DNA from: Marmoricola sp. OAE513
Lineage (GTDB): Bacteria; Actinomycetota; Actinomycetes; Propionibacteriales; Nocardioidaceae
DNA length: 64,000 bases
Reading direction: 5' to 3'
Assembly (NCBI RefSeq): GCF_040546585.1
Contig: NZ_JBEPOC010000001.1
Span: 1,674,001 to 1,738,000, forward strand
In this document: piece after piece, positions 24,970 through 33,300 of the stretch
Position numbering within the stretch: position 1 is the stretch's first letter
How the letters are laid out: each line of letters opens with the position of its first letter
Position numbers and translations under genes: made by a program
Notes under the pieces: model-generated
Seen by the model: only the letters and a program-made list of their open reading frames with translations
Told to the model about the DNA's origin: nothing
Database searches by the model: none

Positions 24970-25440
24970 ATGGCAAACGTGCTCACGCCGGTGGCGATCT
25001 GGATCGGCGGGCTCTCCTGGGTGCCGCGGTTCCTCAAGCAGATCACCGCGATGGACAAGCTCCTCGCCCGGATCACCCGCGGTCGCTGGACCTTCGTCCG
25101 GATCGCCGGGCTCACCAGCCTGATGCTCACCGTGGTCGGCCGGAAGTCCGGTGTCGCCCGCTCCACGCCGGTGCTGTGCGTCCCGTACCAGGGCGGTCAC
25201 CTGATCGCCGGCTCCAACTTCGGTGGTCCGAAGGAACCCGTCTGGGTCCTCAACGTGCGCGCCGCGCAGACCGTCGAGGTCGGCATCGACGGGGCCACCC
25301 ACACCGCGGTCCCCCGTGAGCTCGCCGGAGCCGAGCGCGACGCCGCGTGGACGGCGATGCTGCGCACCTGGCCCAACTACGCCAAGTACGCCGAGCGCGT
25401 GGACCGGACCATCCCGGTCTTCCTGCTCGAACCGAGATAG
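24970..25440 (+). CDS. Deazaflavin (F420)-dependent nitroreductase family protein
   Basis: 156 residues of the DUF385/Ddn family. Core motifs are LMLTVVGRKSGVARSTPVLC and GGHLIAGSNFGGPKEPVWVL, the latter forming the F420-binding split barrel, then AAQTVEVGIDGATH and a C-terminal WTAMLRTWPNYAKYAERVDR. Members reduce quinones or nitro compounds with F420H2; others bind fatty acids. The substrate is unknown. TAGTCT, formed by the stop of the preceding gene, lies seven bases before the ATG, so it may be leaderless; otherwise it is the last gene of the PAP2 unit. Confidence 0.88.
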   Translation: MANVLTPVAIWIGGLSWVPRFLKQITAMDKLLARITRGRWTFVRIAGLTSLMLTVVGRKSGVARSTPVLCVPYQGGHLIAGSNFGGPKEPVWVLNVRAAQTVEVGIDGATHTAVPRELAGAERDAAWTAMLRTWPNYAKYAERVDRTIPVFLLEPR

Positions 25441-25453
25441 TCCCCACCTGGGA

Positions 25454-25855
25454 CTACCGACCCCGGGCGCGCTCGACGGCGTCGGACTCCTCGGGGGAGA
25501 GCGGCTGCTCGCAGACCCAGCCGGTGATCGTCTTCGCGTAGGTGCGTGCCTCGGTACGTCCGTGGATCGAGGTCAGCACGGTACCGTCGCCGCGGTCGTC
25601 GAGCAGCGCCAGCGACCAGGAGAGCTTGCCGCCCGTGTCCTCGAACGCGTCGTACCGGACGACCGCGAGGTTCTTCAGCGCCGTCGCCGCCTCCGCGCGC
25701 AGCGCGGCCACCTCGTGCCGCAGGCCGAGCGCGTCCTCGGGCAGGTCCGAGACGTCGCCCGGGTCGCGGCGCGAGCGTCGCACGCGCGGCGCCAGCTCCA
25801 GACCGAGTGCCGCCAGCGCGACGAGGAGCGCGAGGACCGAGACAGTGAGGCTCAC
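25454..25855 (-). CDS. DUF4446 family membrane-anchored protein
   Basis: 133 residues from a GTG at 25855. It has one N-terminal membrane helix (SLTVSVLALLVALAALGLEL), a basic linker, then a helical heptad region (LRHEVAALRAEAATALKN) and the family core VVRYDAFEDTGGKLSWSLAL with DDRGDGTVLTSIHGRTEART. DUF4446 proteins occur across Gram-positives and have no known function. It is convergent with the nitroreductase gene, 13 bases apart, and divergent from pheA. TAGGGT lies eight bases before the GTG. Confidence 0.87.
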   Translation of the reverse strand: MSLTVSVLALLVALAALGLELAPRVRRSRRDPGDVSDLPEDALGLRHEVAALRAEAATALKNLAVVRYDAFEDTGGKLSWSLALLDDRGDGTVLTSIHGRTEARTYAKTITGWVCEQPLSPEESDAVERARGR

Positions 25856-25919
25856 GCTGACCAACCCTAGGCGCGAAACCCGGTCCTCCCCCGGCGGCGT
25901 GCCGTGGGAGCATCGCCCT

Positions 25920-26780
25920 GTGACCGAACAGCCTGCGACCCCACAGCGCCGCATCGCCTACCAGGGCGAACCCGGCGCCAACTCCCACCTGGTGTGCAAG
26001 CAGCACTACCCCGACTGGGAGCCCGTCCCGTGCGCGTCGTTCGAGGACGTCTTCGCGGCGGTCGAGGGCGGCGACGCCGAGCTCGCGATGATTCCGATCG
26101 ACAACTCGATCGCCGGCCGGGTCGCCGACATCCACCACTTCCTGCCGTCCTCGAGCCTGCACATCATCGGCGAGCACTTCCTGCGCGTGCAGTTCTCCCT
26201 CATGGTCGTCCCCGGTGCGAGCCTGGAGACGATCAAGACGGTGCACAGCCACGTGCACGCGCTCGGTCAGTGCCGGCGGGTGATCCGCGAGCACGGGCTG
26301 AACCCGATCATCTCCGGCGACACGGCCGGCGCTGCGCGCGAGGTCGCCGAGGCGAACGATCCGACGCAAGCCGCGATCGCGCCCCCGCTGGCTGCGGAGA
26401 TCTACGGTCTGGAGATCCTCGCGAACGACGTGGAGGACGAGGACGACAACACCACCCGCTTCGTCGTGCTGTCTCCCGACTACGTCGAGGCGCCCCGGGG
26501 CAACGGTCCGGTCGTCACCAGCTTCATCTTCAACGTGCGCAACCTGCCGGCCGCGCTCTACAAGGCGCTCGGGGGCTTCGCCACCAACGGCGTGAACATG
26601 ACCAAGCTCGAGAGCTACATGGTCGACGGGCAGTTCACCGGCGCGACGCAGTTCCTCGCCGAGGTGGACGGCCACCCGGGCGACCCCGCGCTGAAGAACG
26701 CGCTGGAGGAGCTCGCCTTCTTCACCACCGAGGTCAAGGTGCTCGGCGTCTACCCGGCATCCGACTTCCGGAGCAGGTAG
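25920..26780 (+). CDS. pheA: Prephenate dehydratase
   Basis: 286 residues from GTG 25920, with GGGAG about ten bases upstream. The prephenate dehydratase domain has RIAYQGEPGANSHLVCKQHY, LAMIPIDNSIAGRVADIHHF and the catalytic Thr-Arg-Phe in DNTTRFVV. The ACT domain follows (VTSFIFNVRNLPAALYKALG). The usual ESRP of the regulatory site is LESYMV here. It converts prephenate to phenylpyruvate in phenylalanine synthesis and is probably feedback-inhibited through the ACT domain. The PGANSH and NSIAGRVADIHHFLP wording resembles the alpha-proteobacterial branch, as I recall it, more than the mycobacterial one, so the gene may have moved between phyla. Confidence 0.93.
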   Translation: MTEQPATPQRRIAYQGEPGANSHLVCKQHYPDWEPVPCASFEDVFAAVEGGDAELAMIPIDNSIAGRVADIHHFLPSSSLHIIGEHFLRVQFSLMVVPGASLETIKTVHSHVHALGQCRRVIREHGLNPIISGDTAGAAREVAEANDPTQAAIAPPLAAEIYGLEILANDVEDEDDNTTRFVVLSPDYVEAPRGNGPVVTSFIFNVRNLPAALYKALGGFATNGVNMTKLESYMVDGQFTGATQFLAEVDGHPGDPALKNALEELAFFTTEVKVLGVYPASDFRSR

Positions 26781-26802
26781 CACCGGTCCGTAGATTGGCC
26801 CC

Positions 26803-27414
26803 ATGGACATCGCCGTCGTCGCCCTCAGCTTCGCAGCGATCTTCGTGGTCGAGCTCCCCGACAAGACGTTCATCGCGGCGCTGGTGCTCTCCACGCGCTA
26901 CCCCGGCCGCTTCGTCTGGATCGGCGTCGGTCTCGCCTTCCTGATCCAGACGCTGATCGCGGTGAGCGTCGGTCGGGTCATCACGTTCCTGCCCGACACG
27001 GCGGTCAAGGTCGTCGCCGCCGTGATCTTCCTCGCCGGCGCGATCCTGCTGTTCCGGGAGGCACCGAAGGCCGATGCCGAGGAGGCCGGGACCGAGGACG
27101 AGTTCGCCGCCAAGGCCGACGCCCGTGCCGCCAAGACCGGTCTGGCTGCGATCGGCGCCTCGTTCATCGTCCTGTTCGCGGCCGAGTGGGGCGACCTGTC
27201 CCAGCTGCTCACGATCAGCCTGGTCAGCAAGTACGACGAACCGGTGAGCGTCTTCCTCGGGGCGTGGCTCGCCCTGCTGGCGGTCTCCGGCCTCGCGGTG
27301 CTCGCGGGGCGCTTCCTGCTGCAGCGGATCCGGCTCTCGCTGGTCTACTACCTCGGCGGCGGTATCTGCCTGATCCTCGAGGCGCTGACGATCTACGAGA
27401 TCGCGTTCTCCTGA
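26803..27414 (+). CDS. TMEM165/GDT1 family cation transporter
   Basis: 203 residues with six predicted membrane helices in two repeats, each carrying the family E-x-G/P-D-[KR/L]-[TS] motif: VVELPDKTF in the first half and FAAEWGDLSQ in the second. An acidic cytoplasmic loop (AEEAGTEDEFAAKADA) lies between them. Members export Mn2+ or exchange Ca2+/Mn2+ for protons, and manganese export is the usual bacterial role. I see no manganese riboswitch upstream. TAGATT six bases before the ATG suggests leaderless transcription, although pheA ends only 22 bases upstream. Confidence 0.93.
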   Translation: MDIAVVALSFAAIFVVELPDKTFIAALVLSTRYPGRFVWIGVGLAFLIQTLIAVSVGRVITFLPDTAVKVVAAVIFLAGAILLFREAPKADAEEAGTEDEFAAKADARAAKTGLAAIGASFIVLFAAEWGDLSQLLTISLVSKYDEPVSVFLGAWLALLAVSGLAVLAGRFLLQRIRLSLVYYLGGGICLILEALTIYEIAFS

Positions 27415-27479
27415 CGACGGCACCCCGGCCCGTGCTCGTCGTCGGGGTCGACAGCCACCGCTGCAACTAGGCTCCTGGC

Positions 27480-28682
27480 ATGTCCCTTCACAGTGGTCGT
27501 TCCTGGGGAGCCAGCAGCGAGGTCGGTCGGCTCCGCACGGTGATGCTGCACCGACCCGGACCCGAGCTGAAGAGACTGACCCCGCGCAACAACGACAAGC
27601 TCCTCTTCGACGGCATCCCCTGGGTCAGCCGGGCCCAGGACGAGCACGACGCCTTCGCCGCAGCCCTGACCGACCGCGGCGTCGAGGTCCTCTACCTGAC
27701 CGAGCTGCTCACCGAGGCGCTCGCGGCGGACCCCGGAGCCCGCGAGGACGCGATCACCGACGTCCTGGGGTCCCTGCACCTCGGCGACACCCTGCGCACC
27801 TACCTGCGCTCGGTCCTCACCGACCTGAGCCCGGAGGCGCTGACCCTCGTCCTGACGGCCGGCCTGCGCAACGACGAGGTCCGCGGCGGCTTCGGTCTGG
27901 TGACGTCGCTCCTCGCCGACGACGACTTCCTCATCGACCCGCTGCCCAACCTGCTCTTCACCCGCGACTCGAGCGTGTGGATCGGCGACCAGGTCGCGAT
28001 CACCTCGCTGAAGATGCCCGCGCGCGAGCGGGAGAGCGGGCTGACCGACCTGATCTACTCCCGGCACCCGCGCTTCGCGGGCGCACCGCGGATCCACGGA
28101 CCGCACCACGAGTACGTCGAGGGTGGGGACGTGCTGCTGCTCTCCCCCGGCGTGATCGCGGTCGGGGTCGGCGAGCGCACCACCCCCGCCGGCGCCGAGC
28201 GACTGGCCCGGCAGGCCTTCGACCGCGGCTTGGCGCACACGCTGCTCGCCGTACCGATCGCGCAGGAGCGGGCGACCATGCACCTGGACACCGTGGCGAC
28301 GATGGTCGACGTCGACAAGATCGTGATGTACCCCAACGTCGCCGACCGGCTGCAGGCGTACGCCGTCACCGGCGACGGGGAGGACCTCGAGGTCGCTGCT
28401 GCGGCACCCTTCCTCGAGGCCGCGGCCCGGGCGATGGACATCGACGTGCTGCACCGGATCGACACCGGCCTGGACGCGGTGACGGCCGAGCGAGAGCAGT
28501 GGGACGACGGCAACAACACCCTGGCCCTCGCGCCCCGGGTGGCGGTCGCCTACGAGCGCAACCTCGAGACCAACACCCGGCTCGAGGCGGCGGGCATCGA
28601 GGTCATCGCGATCGCGGGGTCCGAGCTGGGCTCGGGGCGGGGCGGCCCGCGGTGCATGAGCTGCCCGGTGCTGCGCGACTGA
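27480..28682 (+). CDS. arcA: Arginine deiminase
   Basis: 400 residues, the family length. It converts arginine to citrulline and ammonia, the first step of the ATP-yielding arginine deiminase pathway. Seen: an N-terminal [34 protein letters not shown] with the substrate-binding Arg/Asp, [11 protein letters not shown], a catalytic His in ATMHLDTV, and the nucleophile Cys in the C-terminal [14 protein letters not shown]. No arcB, arcC or arcD is adjacent, so the pathway would have to be completed elsewhere. TAGGCT six bases before ATG points to leaderless transcription. Confidence 0.96.
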   Translation: MSLHSGRSWGASSEVGRLRTVMLHRPGPELKRLTPRNNDKLLFDGIPWVSRAQDEHDAFAAALTDRGVEVLYLTELLTEALAADPGAREDAITDVLGSLHLGDTLRTYLRSVLTDLSPEALTLVLTAGLRNDEVRGGFGLVTSLLADDDFLIDPLPNLLFTRDSSVWIGDQVAITSLKMPARERESGLTDLIYSRHPRFAGAPRIHGPHHEYVEGGDVLLLSPGVIAVGVGERTTPAGAERLARQAFDRGLAHTLLAVPIAQERATMHLDTVATMVDVDKIVMYPNVADRLQAYAVTGDGEDLEVAAAAPFLEAAARAMDIDVLHRIDTGLDAVTAEREQWDDGNNTLALAPRVAVAYERNLETNTRLEAAGIEVIAIAGSELGSGRGGPRCMSCPVLRD

Positions 28683-28720
28683 GGTCCGATCGACACGCGA
28701 CCGACGCGGGAATTGAAAGA

Positions 28721-28758
28721 CCCGGCCGATGTTGACGGGGGATGCAACACCGACCGGG
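28721..28758 (+). terminator. Terminator-like hairpin after arcA
   Basis: CCCGGCCGATGTTG (28721-28734) pairs with CAACACCGACCGGG (28745-28758), interrupted by two mismatches, across a 10-base loop. It starts 38 bases after the arcA stop. The rest of the 28683-28822 gap shows no gene. Confidence 0.55.
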
Positions 28759-28822
28759 CAAATCAGACTCTAGAACACGTCATCGAATTGTGCCAAGGAT
28801 TGCGAAACTCGGCTGTACCAGT

Positions 28823-29770
28823 TCAGCGGATGGTGAGCTGACGGCTGGTCAGTCCGGCCCGCGCGGAGCGCTCCGCGGTCTCCAGCGGACGGGCGTCCGC
28901 GAGCGTCGCGCTGATCTTGGCGGCGAAGTCCGCCACCGGGCCGACGAGGGCCTCGGCCCCGGTGCCCTGCGGCAGGTCCCACACCGGGACGAGCACGCCG
29001 TGCGCCCGGAACATGCCGATCAGCTTGCCGCCCTCGACCAGGTGGTCCTCGCCGGCGGCGTGCAGCCGGGCCAGCGCGTCGAGCAGGACGTCCTCGTCCT
29101 CGGGCCGCACCCAGCGCAGGTACTCCCGCTCCCCGAGAGCCGTCCAGTACGCCGAGTCGACCCCGTCGAGGCGGACCGTGGGCGCCACCGCGGCGTTCGC
29201 CTGCTCCAGCACCGCGGCCATGCTGCCGTCCGCGTCGTCGAGTCCGTCGAGCCAGTAGTCGAAGCCGTCGTGCACGGTGACGACCAGGTCGCCCTCGACC
29301 AGGTCCTGCAGCGTCGGACCCTCACCGGGATTCTCGGTCAGGCCGACCATGGTGCCGGGCTCCGCCTCGAGCGCGGCGTTGAGCACCGCTGCGAGGTCGC
29401 GGCTCGGGTCGCCGTACGCGTGCTGAACCTGGAGGCCCAGGAAGATCGAGCCGTTGTCGCGGACCAGCGCGGGAACCGCACCGGGGAGCAACGAGCAGAG
29501 GGTGACGGAGCGGTCGCTGCCCTTGACCTTCAGGGGCGCGGTCGCGGCGGGCACGAACTCGCGCAGCGCGATCAGGTCGCTCTCGCCGGCGAGACCGGCG
29601 AACGGCCGCGCGCTGAAGACCGGCGGCGGACCGGACGGGTTGCCGTGGCAGGACTTGTACTGGCGGCCCGAGCCACAGGGGCACGGTTGCCGGGGGCCGA
29701 CCGCACCCGGGGCGGCGCCCTCGGCGGAGGCTGCTGCGGAACGTGCCTTCTTGCGAGAACTCTTACCCAT
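28823..29770 (-). CDS. SEC-C motif, DUF5926 family protein
   Basis: 315 residues. A basic N-terminus (MGKSSRKKARSAAAS) precedes a SEC-C zinc motif, QPCPCGSGRQYKSCHG at about residues 28-43, the module that binds zinc in SecA tails. The remaining ~250 residues (ARPFAGLAGESDLIALREFV, TLQDLVEGDLVVTVHDGFDY, ALGEREYLRWVRPEDEDVLL) match the actinobacterial DUF5926 family. The function is unknown; SEC-C proteins are often tied to ribosome or Sec contacts. TAACCT lies six bases before the ATG with no ribosome site, so it is probably leaderless. It is the downstream neighbour of the RsbW-like gene. Confidence 0.85.
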   Translation of the reverse strand: MGKSSRKKARSAAASAEGAAPGAVGPRQPCPCGSGRQYKSCHGNPSGPPPVFSARPFAGLAGESDLIALREFVPAATAPLKVKGSDRSVTLCSLLPGAVPALVRDNGSIFLGLQVQHAYGDPSRDLAAVLNAALEAEPGTMVGLTENPGEGPTLQDLVEGDLVVTVHDGFDYWLDGLDDADGSMAAVLEQANAAVAPTVRLDGVDSAYWTALGEREYLRWVRPEDEDVLLDALARLHAAGEDHLVEGGKLIGMFRAHGVLVPVWDLPQGTGAEALVGPVADFAAKISATLADARPLETAERSARAGLTSRQLTIR

Positions 29771-29790
29771 GGGTCGAGGTTAGCGAGAGG

Positions 29791-30303
29791 TCAGAGCGCG
29801 TCGTCCAGGGAGGGTTGTCCTGAGCCGTCCATCCGCAGGTGCACGTGCACGGCGTGCACCTGGTTGCTGCGCTCGACGTGCCACCGCACGGCCAGCGCCT
29901 CGACGATCGCGAGCCCACGACCCGACTCCGACTCGTTGGTCACGACGCGCAGCGTGGGCGCGGTCGCACCGCCGCCGTCGGCCACGGTGAGGACCAGGTC
30001 GCCGCCCTCCTGCCGCCAGCGCACCAGCAAGGTCGCGTTGCGCAGCGGATCGGCGTGCCGGATCGCGTTCGCGACCAGCTCGGTCGCGACGAGGCGGGCA
30101 TCGTCGATCACCGATTCGGGCGAGCCGTGGTGGCGGAGCCAGCTGACCAGGGCGCGTCGCACCTCGCCCGCGCTCTGGGAGGTGAACGGCAGGCTGAGTG
30201 AAACGGGTCCCTGCAGGGGCGCTGCAAGGGAGCAGGACAAACGATTTCCTTCGTCAGGTACTTCGCCTGAGTGCCAGGCGACTTCCCCGACAGTTCCCCG
30301 CAT
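29791..30303 (-). CDS. RsbW-like ATP-binding protein (anti-sigma serine kinase family)
   Basis: 170 residues. The HATPase_c (GHKL) motifs are DARLVATELVANAIRHA (N box), LVLTVADGGG (G1) and SESGRGLAIVEALA (G2), the compact form found in RsbW/SpoIIAB-type anti-sigma kinases of actinobacteria. These bind a sigma factor or phosphorylate an anti-anti-sigma protein, but no partner is encoded nearby. The first ~25 residues do not match the fold, so the true start may be inside. A perfect 15-bp palindrome sits ten bases before this ATG. Confidence 0.85.
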   Translation of the reverse strand: MRGTVGEVAWHSGEVPDEGNRLSCSLAAPLQGPVSLSLPFTSQSAGEVRRALVSWLRHHGSPESVIDDARLVATELVANAIRHADPLRNATLLVRWRQEGGDLVLTVADGGGATAPTLRVVTNESESGRGLAIVEALAVRWHVERSNQVHAVHVHLRMDGSGQPSLDDAL

Positions 30304-30312
30304 CGGAACCGC

Positions 30313-30327
30313 TGAAACCCGGTTTCA
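30313..30327. promoter_or_regulatory. Perfect palindrome TGAAACC-C-GGTTTCA, candidate operator
   Basis: Seven-base arms with a one-base centre. It lies ten bases upstream of the RsbW-like gene start and overlaps the stop codon of the glycerophosphodiesterase gene, both read leftward. Its size and position suit a repressor site; as a terminator it would be weak and has no T run. Confidence 0.4.
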
Positions 30328-31110
30328 ACGATCCAGGTACCGCAACGTCTCGCCCGGTTTGTCCGTGATCACGGCAGAAACGCCGAGCTCGAGGCACAGG
30401 TCGATGTCCGCCTGCTTGTTCACGGTCCACACGTGCACCTCGGCTCCCGAGGCCCGCATCCGCTCGATGAGCTCGGGGTGCTTGCGCAGCAGCTTGATCC
30501 CCGGTCCCGCGATCCAGTCGTGATCGGCGAACGGCCGCACCCGGACCCAGTCGGACGGGCCGTCCATGAGGAAGACCAGGCGCAGGTCGGGGGCCAGCCG
30601 GCGAACGCGGCGCAGGGCGATCCACGAGAAGCTCATGATCCGCGCCGGCGAGTCCTGGCCGGCCCACCCGAACTCGTCGAGCAGCTCGACCAGGCGGCGC
30701 TCCACGAGCCCGGCGTACCGGGTCGGGTGCTTGGTCTCGATCGCGAGCTCGACGGGCCGCCGGTACGCCGCCACCGTCTCGAGCAGCCGGCGCATCGTCA
30801 GGACCTTCCCGAACTCCGGGTCCAGGTCAGGCGCCTCGTCGTCGAGGTCGGCCCAGGGGTGCTTCCAGGACGCGAAGTCGAGCTGCTCGAGCTCGGAGAG
30901 CTCCATCGAGGACACGACCCGCTTCTGGTGGGCGGTGCGCTTCAGGTCGCGGTCGTGCACGCAGACGAGATGGCCGTCCGCGGTGAGCCGCACGTCGCAC
31001 TCCAGCGCCTCGGCACCTTGGTCGAGCGCGGCGACGTACGCCCCGAGGGTGTGCTCGGCGTTGTCCGCGCTCGCCCCCCGGTGCGCGACCACCTGCGGCC
31101 TACCTCCCAT
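30325..31110 (-). CDS. Glycerophosphodiester phosphodiesterase
   Basis: About 261 residues. The GDPD TIM-barrel motifs are present: VVAHRGASADNAEHTLGAY (catalytic His-Arg and Glu), ALECDVRLTADGHLVCVHD (metal ligands and catalytic His), ELAIETKHPTRYAG, and the C-terminal VHVWTVNKQADIDLCLELG with AVITDKPG. It splits glycerophosphodiesters from phospholipid turnover into glycerol-3-phosphate and an alcohol. There is no signal peptide, so it acts in the cytoplasm. ATG 31110 (MGGRPQ) is chosen; ATG 31119 would add MAR. It is divergent from the zinc-ribbon SDR with a 36-base gap. Confidence 0.93.
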   Translation of the reverse strand: MGGRPQVVAHRGASADNAEHTLGAYVAALDQGAEALECDVRLTADGHLVCVHDRDLKRTAHQKRVVSSMELSELEQLDFASWKHPWADLDDEAPDLDPEFGKVLTMRRLLETVAAYRRPVELAIETKHPTRYAGLVERRLVELLDEFGWAGQDSPARIMSFSWIALRRVRRLAPDLRLVFLMDGPSDWVRVRPFADHDWIAGPGIKLLRKHPELIERMRASGAEVHVWTVNKQADIDLCLELGVSAVITDKPGETLRYLDR

Positions 31111-31146
31111 GCGAGCCATTGTCGCGCACCGGCATACGATTCGTCG

Positions 31147-32637
31147 GTGACCGACGCGATCGACCCGGACGACCTGGCGACGACTCTTCGCGTCCTGAGC
31201 GACCTGCAGAAGCTCGACCCCGACCACCCCGACGTCCGCACGGTGAAGCGGGCGGCGTCGTACATGTACAAGATGCTGAAGAAGGCCCGGCGGGCCGAGA
31301 TCCGGCAGGTCCGCATCAAGCACGACCAGGACATCATCGAGAAGACCGCGACCGGGTCGCCGATGCGGATCGACGACGAGACCGCCGGCATCCCGCTGGT
31401 CTCGACGGCCCCGGGCGCCTTCGCGGGCGAGCTGATCACCGCGCGCGGCTGCTACATCTGCAAGCAGGACTTCACCCTGGTCGACGCGTTCTACCACTGG
31501 CTGTGCCCGACCTGCGCCGCGATGAGCCACGCCAAGCGCGACCAGCGCACCGACCTCACCGGCAAGCGCGCGCTGCTCACCGGTGGTCGCGCGAAGATCG
31601 GGATGTACATCGCGCTACGGCTGCTGCGCGACGGCGCGCACACGACCATCACCACCCGGTTCCCCAAGGACGCCGTACGCCGGTTCGCCGCCATGGAGGA
31701 CTCCGCCGACTGGCTGCACCGCCTGAAGATCGTCGGCATCGACCTGCGGGACCCGACCCAGGTGGTCGCGCTGACCGACGACGTCGCCGCCGACGGCCCG
31801 CTCGACATCATCATCAACAACGCCTGCCAGACCGTACGGCGCCTGCCCGGGTCCTACTCGCACCTGATCGAAGGCGAGGTCGCGCCGCTCCCCGAGCTGG
31901 ACGCGCTTCCCGAGATGGTGACCTTCGACCGGATCTCCGAGGCGCACCCGGCCGCGATCGCGGGAGCGCTCGCCGAGACCGCCGTCGCCCACCACGAGGG
32001 CGAGTCGAGCGAGCACGCGCTCGCGGCCCACACCGCGGCGTCGCTGACCGCTCTCGCGCTCAAGGCGGGAGGAGCCTCCCTGGACGCGCACCTCGCCGGG
32101 ACGGCGATCGACGCGGGTGGCCTCATCCCCGACATCCAGGACAACAACTCCTGGACCCAGGTGCTCGACGAGGTCGACCCGCTGGAGCTGCTCGAGGTCC
32201 AGTTCTGCAACTCGATCGCGCCGTTCCTCATCAACTCGCGGCTGCGCCCGGCGATGCGGGCCGCCGTGCAGAACGGCGCGCGCCGTGCGTACATCGTCAA
32301 CGTCTCGGCGATGGAGGGTCAGTTCGGCGGCCGTCGCTACAAGGGCGCCGGGCACCCGCACACGAACATGGCCAAGGCCGCGCTCAACATGATGACCCGG
32401 ACCTCGTCGGGCGAGCTGTTCGAGACCGACAAGATCCTGATGACCGCCGTCGACACCGGGTGGATCACCGACGAGCGCCCGCACCACGAGAAGCTCCGGA
32501 TCGCCGCGGAGGGCTGGCACGCGCCGCTCGACCTGGTCGACGGCGCGGCGCGGGTCTACGACCCGATCGTGCTCGGCGAGGCCGGCGAGGACGTGTACGG
32601 CTGCTTCCTGAAGGACTACAAGCCCGCCGCCTGGTGA
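31147..32637 (+). CDS. Short-chain dehydrogenase-like protein with N-terminal four-cysteine module
   Basis: 496 residues from GTG 31147; TACGAT lies six bases upstream (probably leaderless). Residues 1-100 are a helical extension. Residues 102-123 hold CYIC...CPTC, a treble-clef or zinc-ribbon-like set. The SDR fold begins at ~138 with KRALLTGGRAKIGMYIALRL, DIIINNACQTVRR and, after a ~120-residue insertion, VNVSAMEGQF. The usual YxxxK is replaced: the Lys of MAKAALNMM is kept, but Thr stands at the Tyr position (HPHTNMAK). The protein may therefore bind NAD(P) without normal SDR chemistry, or use another residue. The substrate is unknown. Confidence 0.85.
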   Translation: MTDAIDPDDLATTLRVLSDLQKLDPDHPDVRTVKRAASYMYKMLKKARRAEIRQVRIKHDQDIIEKTATGSPMRIDDETAGIPLVSTAPGAFAGELITARGCYICKQDFTLVDAFYHWLCPTCAAMSHAKRDQRTDLTGKRALLTGGRAKIGMYIALRLLRDGAHTTITTRFPKDAVRRFAAMEDSADWLHRLKIVGIDLRDPTQVVALTDDVAADGPLDIIINNACQTVRRLPGSYSHLIEGEVAPLPELDALPEMVTFDRISEAHPAAIAGALAETAVAHHEGESSEHALAAHTAASLTALALKAGGASLDAHLAGTAIDAGGLIPDIQDNNSWTQVLDEVDPLELLEVQFCNSIAPFLINSRLRPAMRAAVQNGARRAYIVNVSAMEGQFGGRRYKGAGHPHTNMAKAALNMMTRTSSGELFETDKILMTAVDTGWITDERPHHEKLRIAAEGWHAPLDLVDGAARVYDPIVLGEAGEDVYGCFLKDYKPAAW

Positions 32638-32639
32638 CC

Positions 32640-32680
32640 CGTGTGCCTGAGCGCGTCACCGGTGACGCGCTGGGCACACG
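32640..32680. terminator. 41-bp near-perfect palindrome between convergent genes
   Basis: CGTGTGCC and AGCGCGTCACC (32640-32660) pair with GGTGACGCGCT and GGCACACG (32661-32680), with only a two-base against one-base bulge. It starts three bases after the SDR stop and ends two bases before the acyltransferase stop. It can fold as a terminator on both strands. Confidence 0.75.
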
Positions 32681-32682
32681 AC

Positions 32683-33264
32683 TTATGCGGATTCCTCGCG
32701 CAGCCGCGGCACGGTCCCGTTCTCCGGGACGATGCCGACCTTGTCGGCGTAGAAGGCTCGCACGAGGTCCATGTCGGCCACGATGTCGTCGGTCGGGTGG
32801 AAGGTCGGGCCGATGCCGACACTCCTGCTCGGGCCGTCGACGAACCCCAGCGTGATCGGCAGTCCGGTCTGCTGGGCGATCCGGTAGAAGCCGGCCTTCC
32901 AGTACTCGCCCTTGCCACGGATGCCCTCGGGCGCGATCGCGAGCAGGAAGTTCGGGTGGCCGTCGGCCTCCTTGAGCAGCGCCCGGATCGTCGCGCCCGG
33001 GTTCTCCCGGTCCAACGGGATGCCGCCGGTGCGCCGCAGGATCGAACCCATCGGCCCGGTGAAGTAGGTGTGCTTGATGAGGATGCTCGGCTGGCTGCCG
33101 TGGCTCCACGTCATCAACATCGTGACGACCCAGTCCCAGCGCGACGTGTGCGGGGCGCCGACGAGGATGCCTGCCTCCGGCGGAGCCTCGCCGACGAGGT
33201 TCCAACGGGTCACCTGCAGGACGCTGCGAGCGATCGCTCGGCGCACCTTCATCGTCTGGGCCAT
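32683..33264 (-). CDS. 1-acyl-sn-glycerol-3-phosphate acyltransferase-like protein
   Basis: 193 residues from ATG 33264 (MAQTMKV). The PlsC motifs are visible: GAPHTSRWDWV (H-x4-D, catalytic), GGIPLDRENPG, and AIAPEGIRGKGEYWKAGFYR (the phosphate-binding EG-R segment). The H-T-S-R-W-D wording is that of the small actinobacterial acyltransferases annotated for phospholipid synthesis. It has no clear membrane segment. An ATG nine codons upstream and one four codons inside are alternatives. It is the last gene of a leftward row, separated from the winged-helix gene by 36 bases. Confidence 0.88.
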   Translation of the reverse strand: MAQTMKVRRAIARSVLQVTRWNLVGEAPPEAGILVGAPHTSRWDWVVTMLMTWSHGSQPSILIKHTYFTGPMGSILRRTGGIPLDRENPGATIRALLKEADGHPNFLLAIAPEGIRGKGEYWKAGFYRIAQQTGLPITLGFVDGPSRSVGIGPTFHPTDDIVADMDLVRAFYADKVGIVPENGTVPRLREESA

Positions 33265-33300
33265 GCCGAAGGGTAGCGGTCGGCCGGGCACCCGGTTCGC

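Noticed and set aside
28742-30523. 593-codon plus-strand open frame
   Set aside because: It spans the SEC-C and RsbW-like genes on the other strand, both of which have clear motifs. The frame shows only antisense Arg/Val/Gly-rich sequence.
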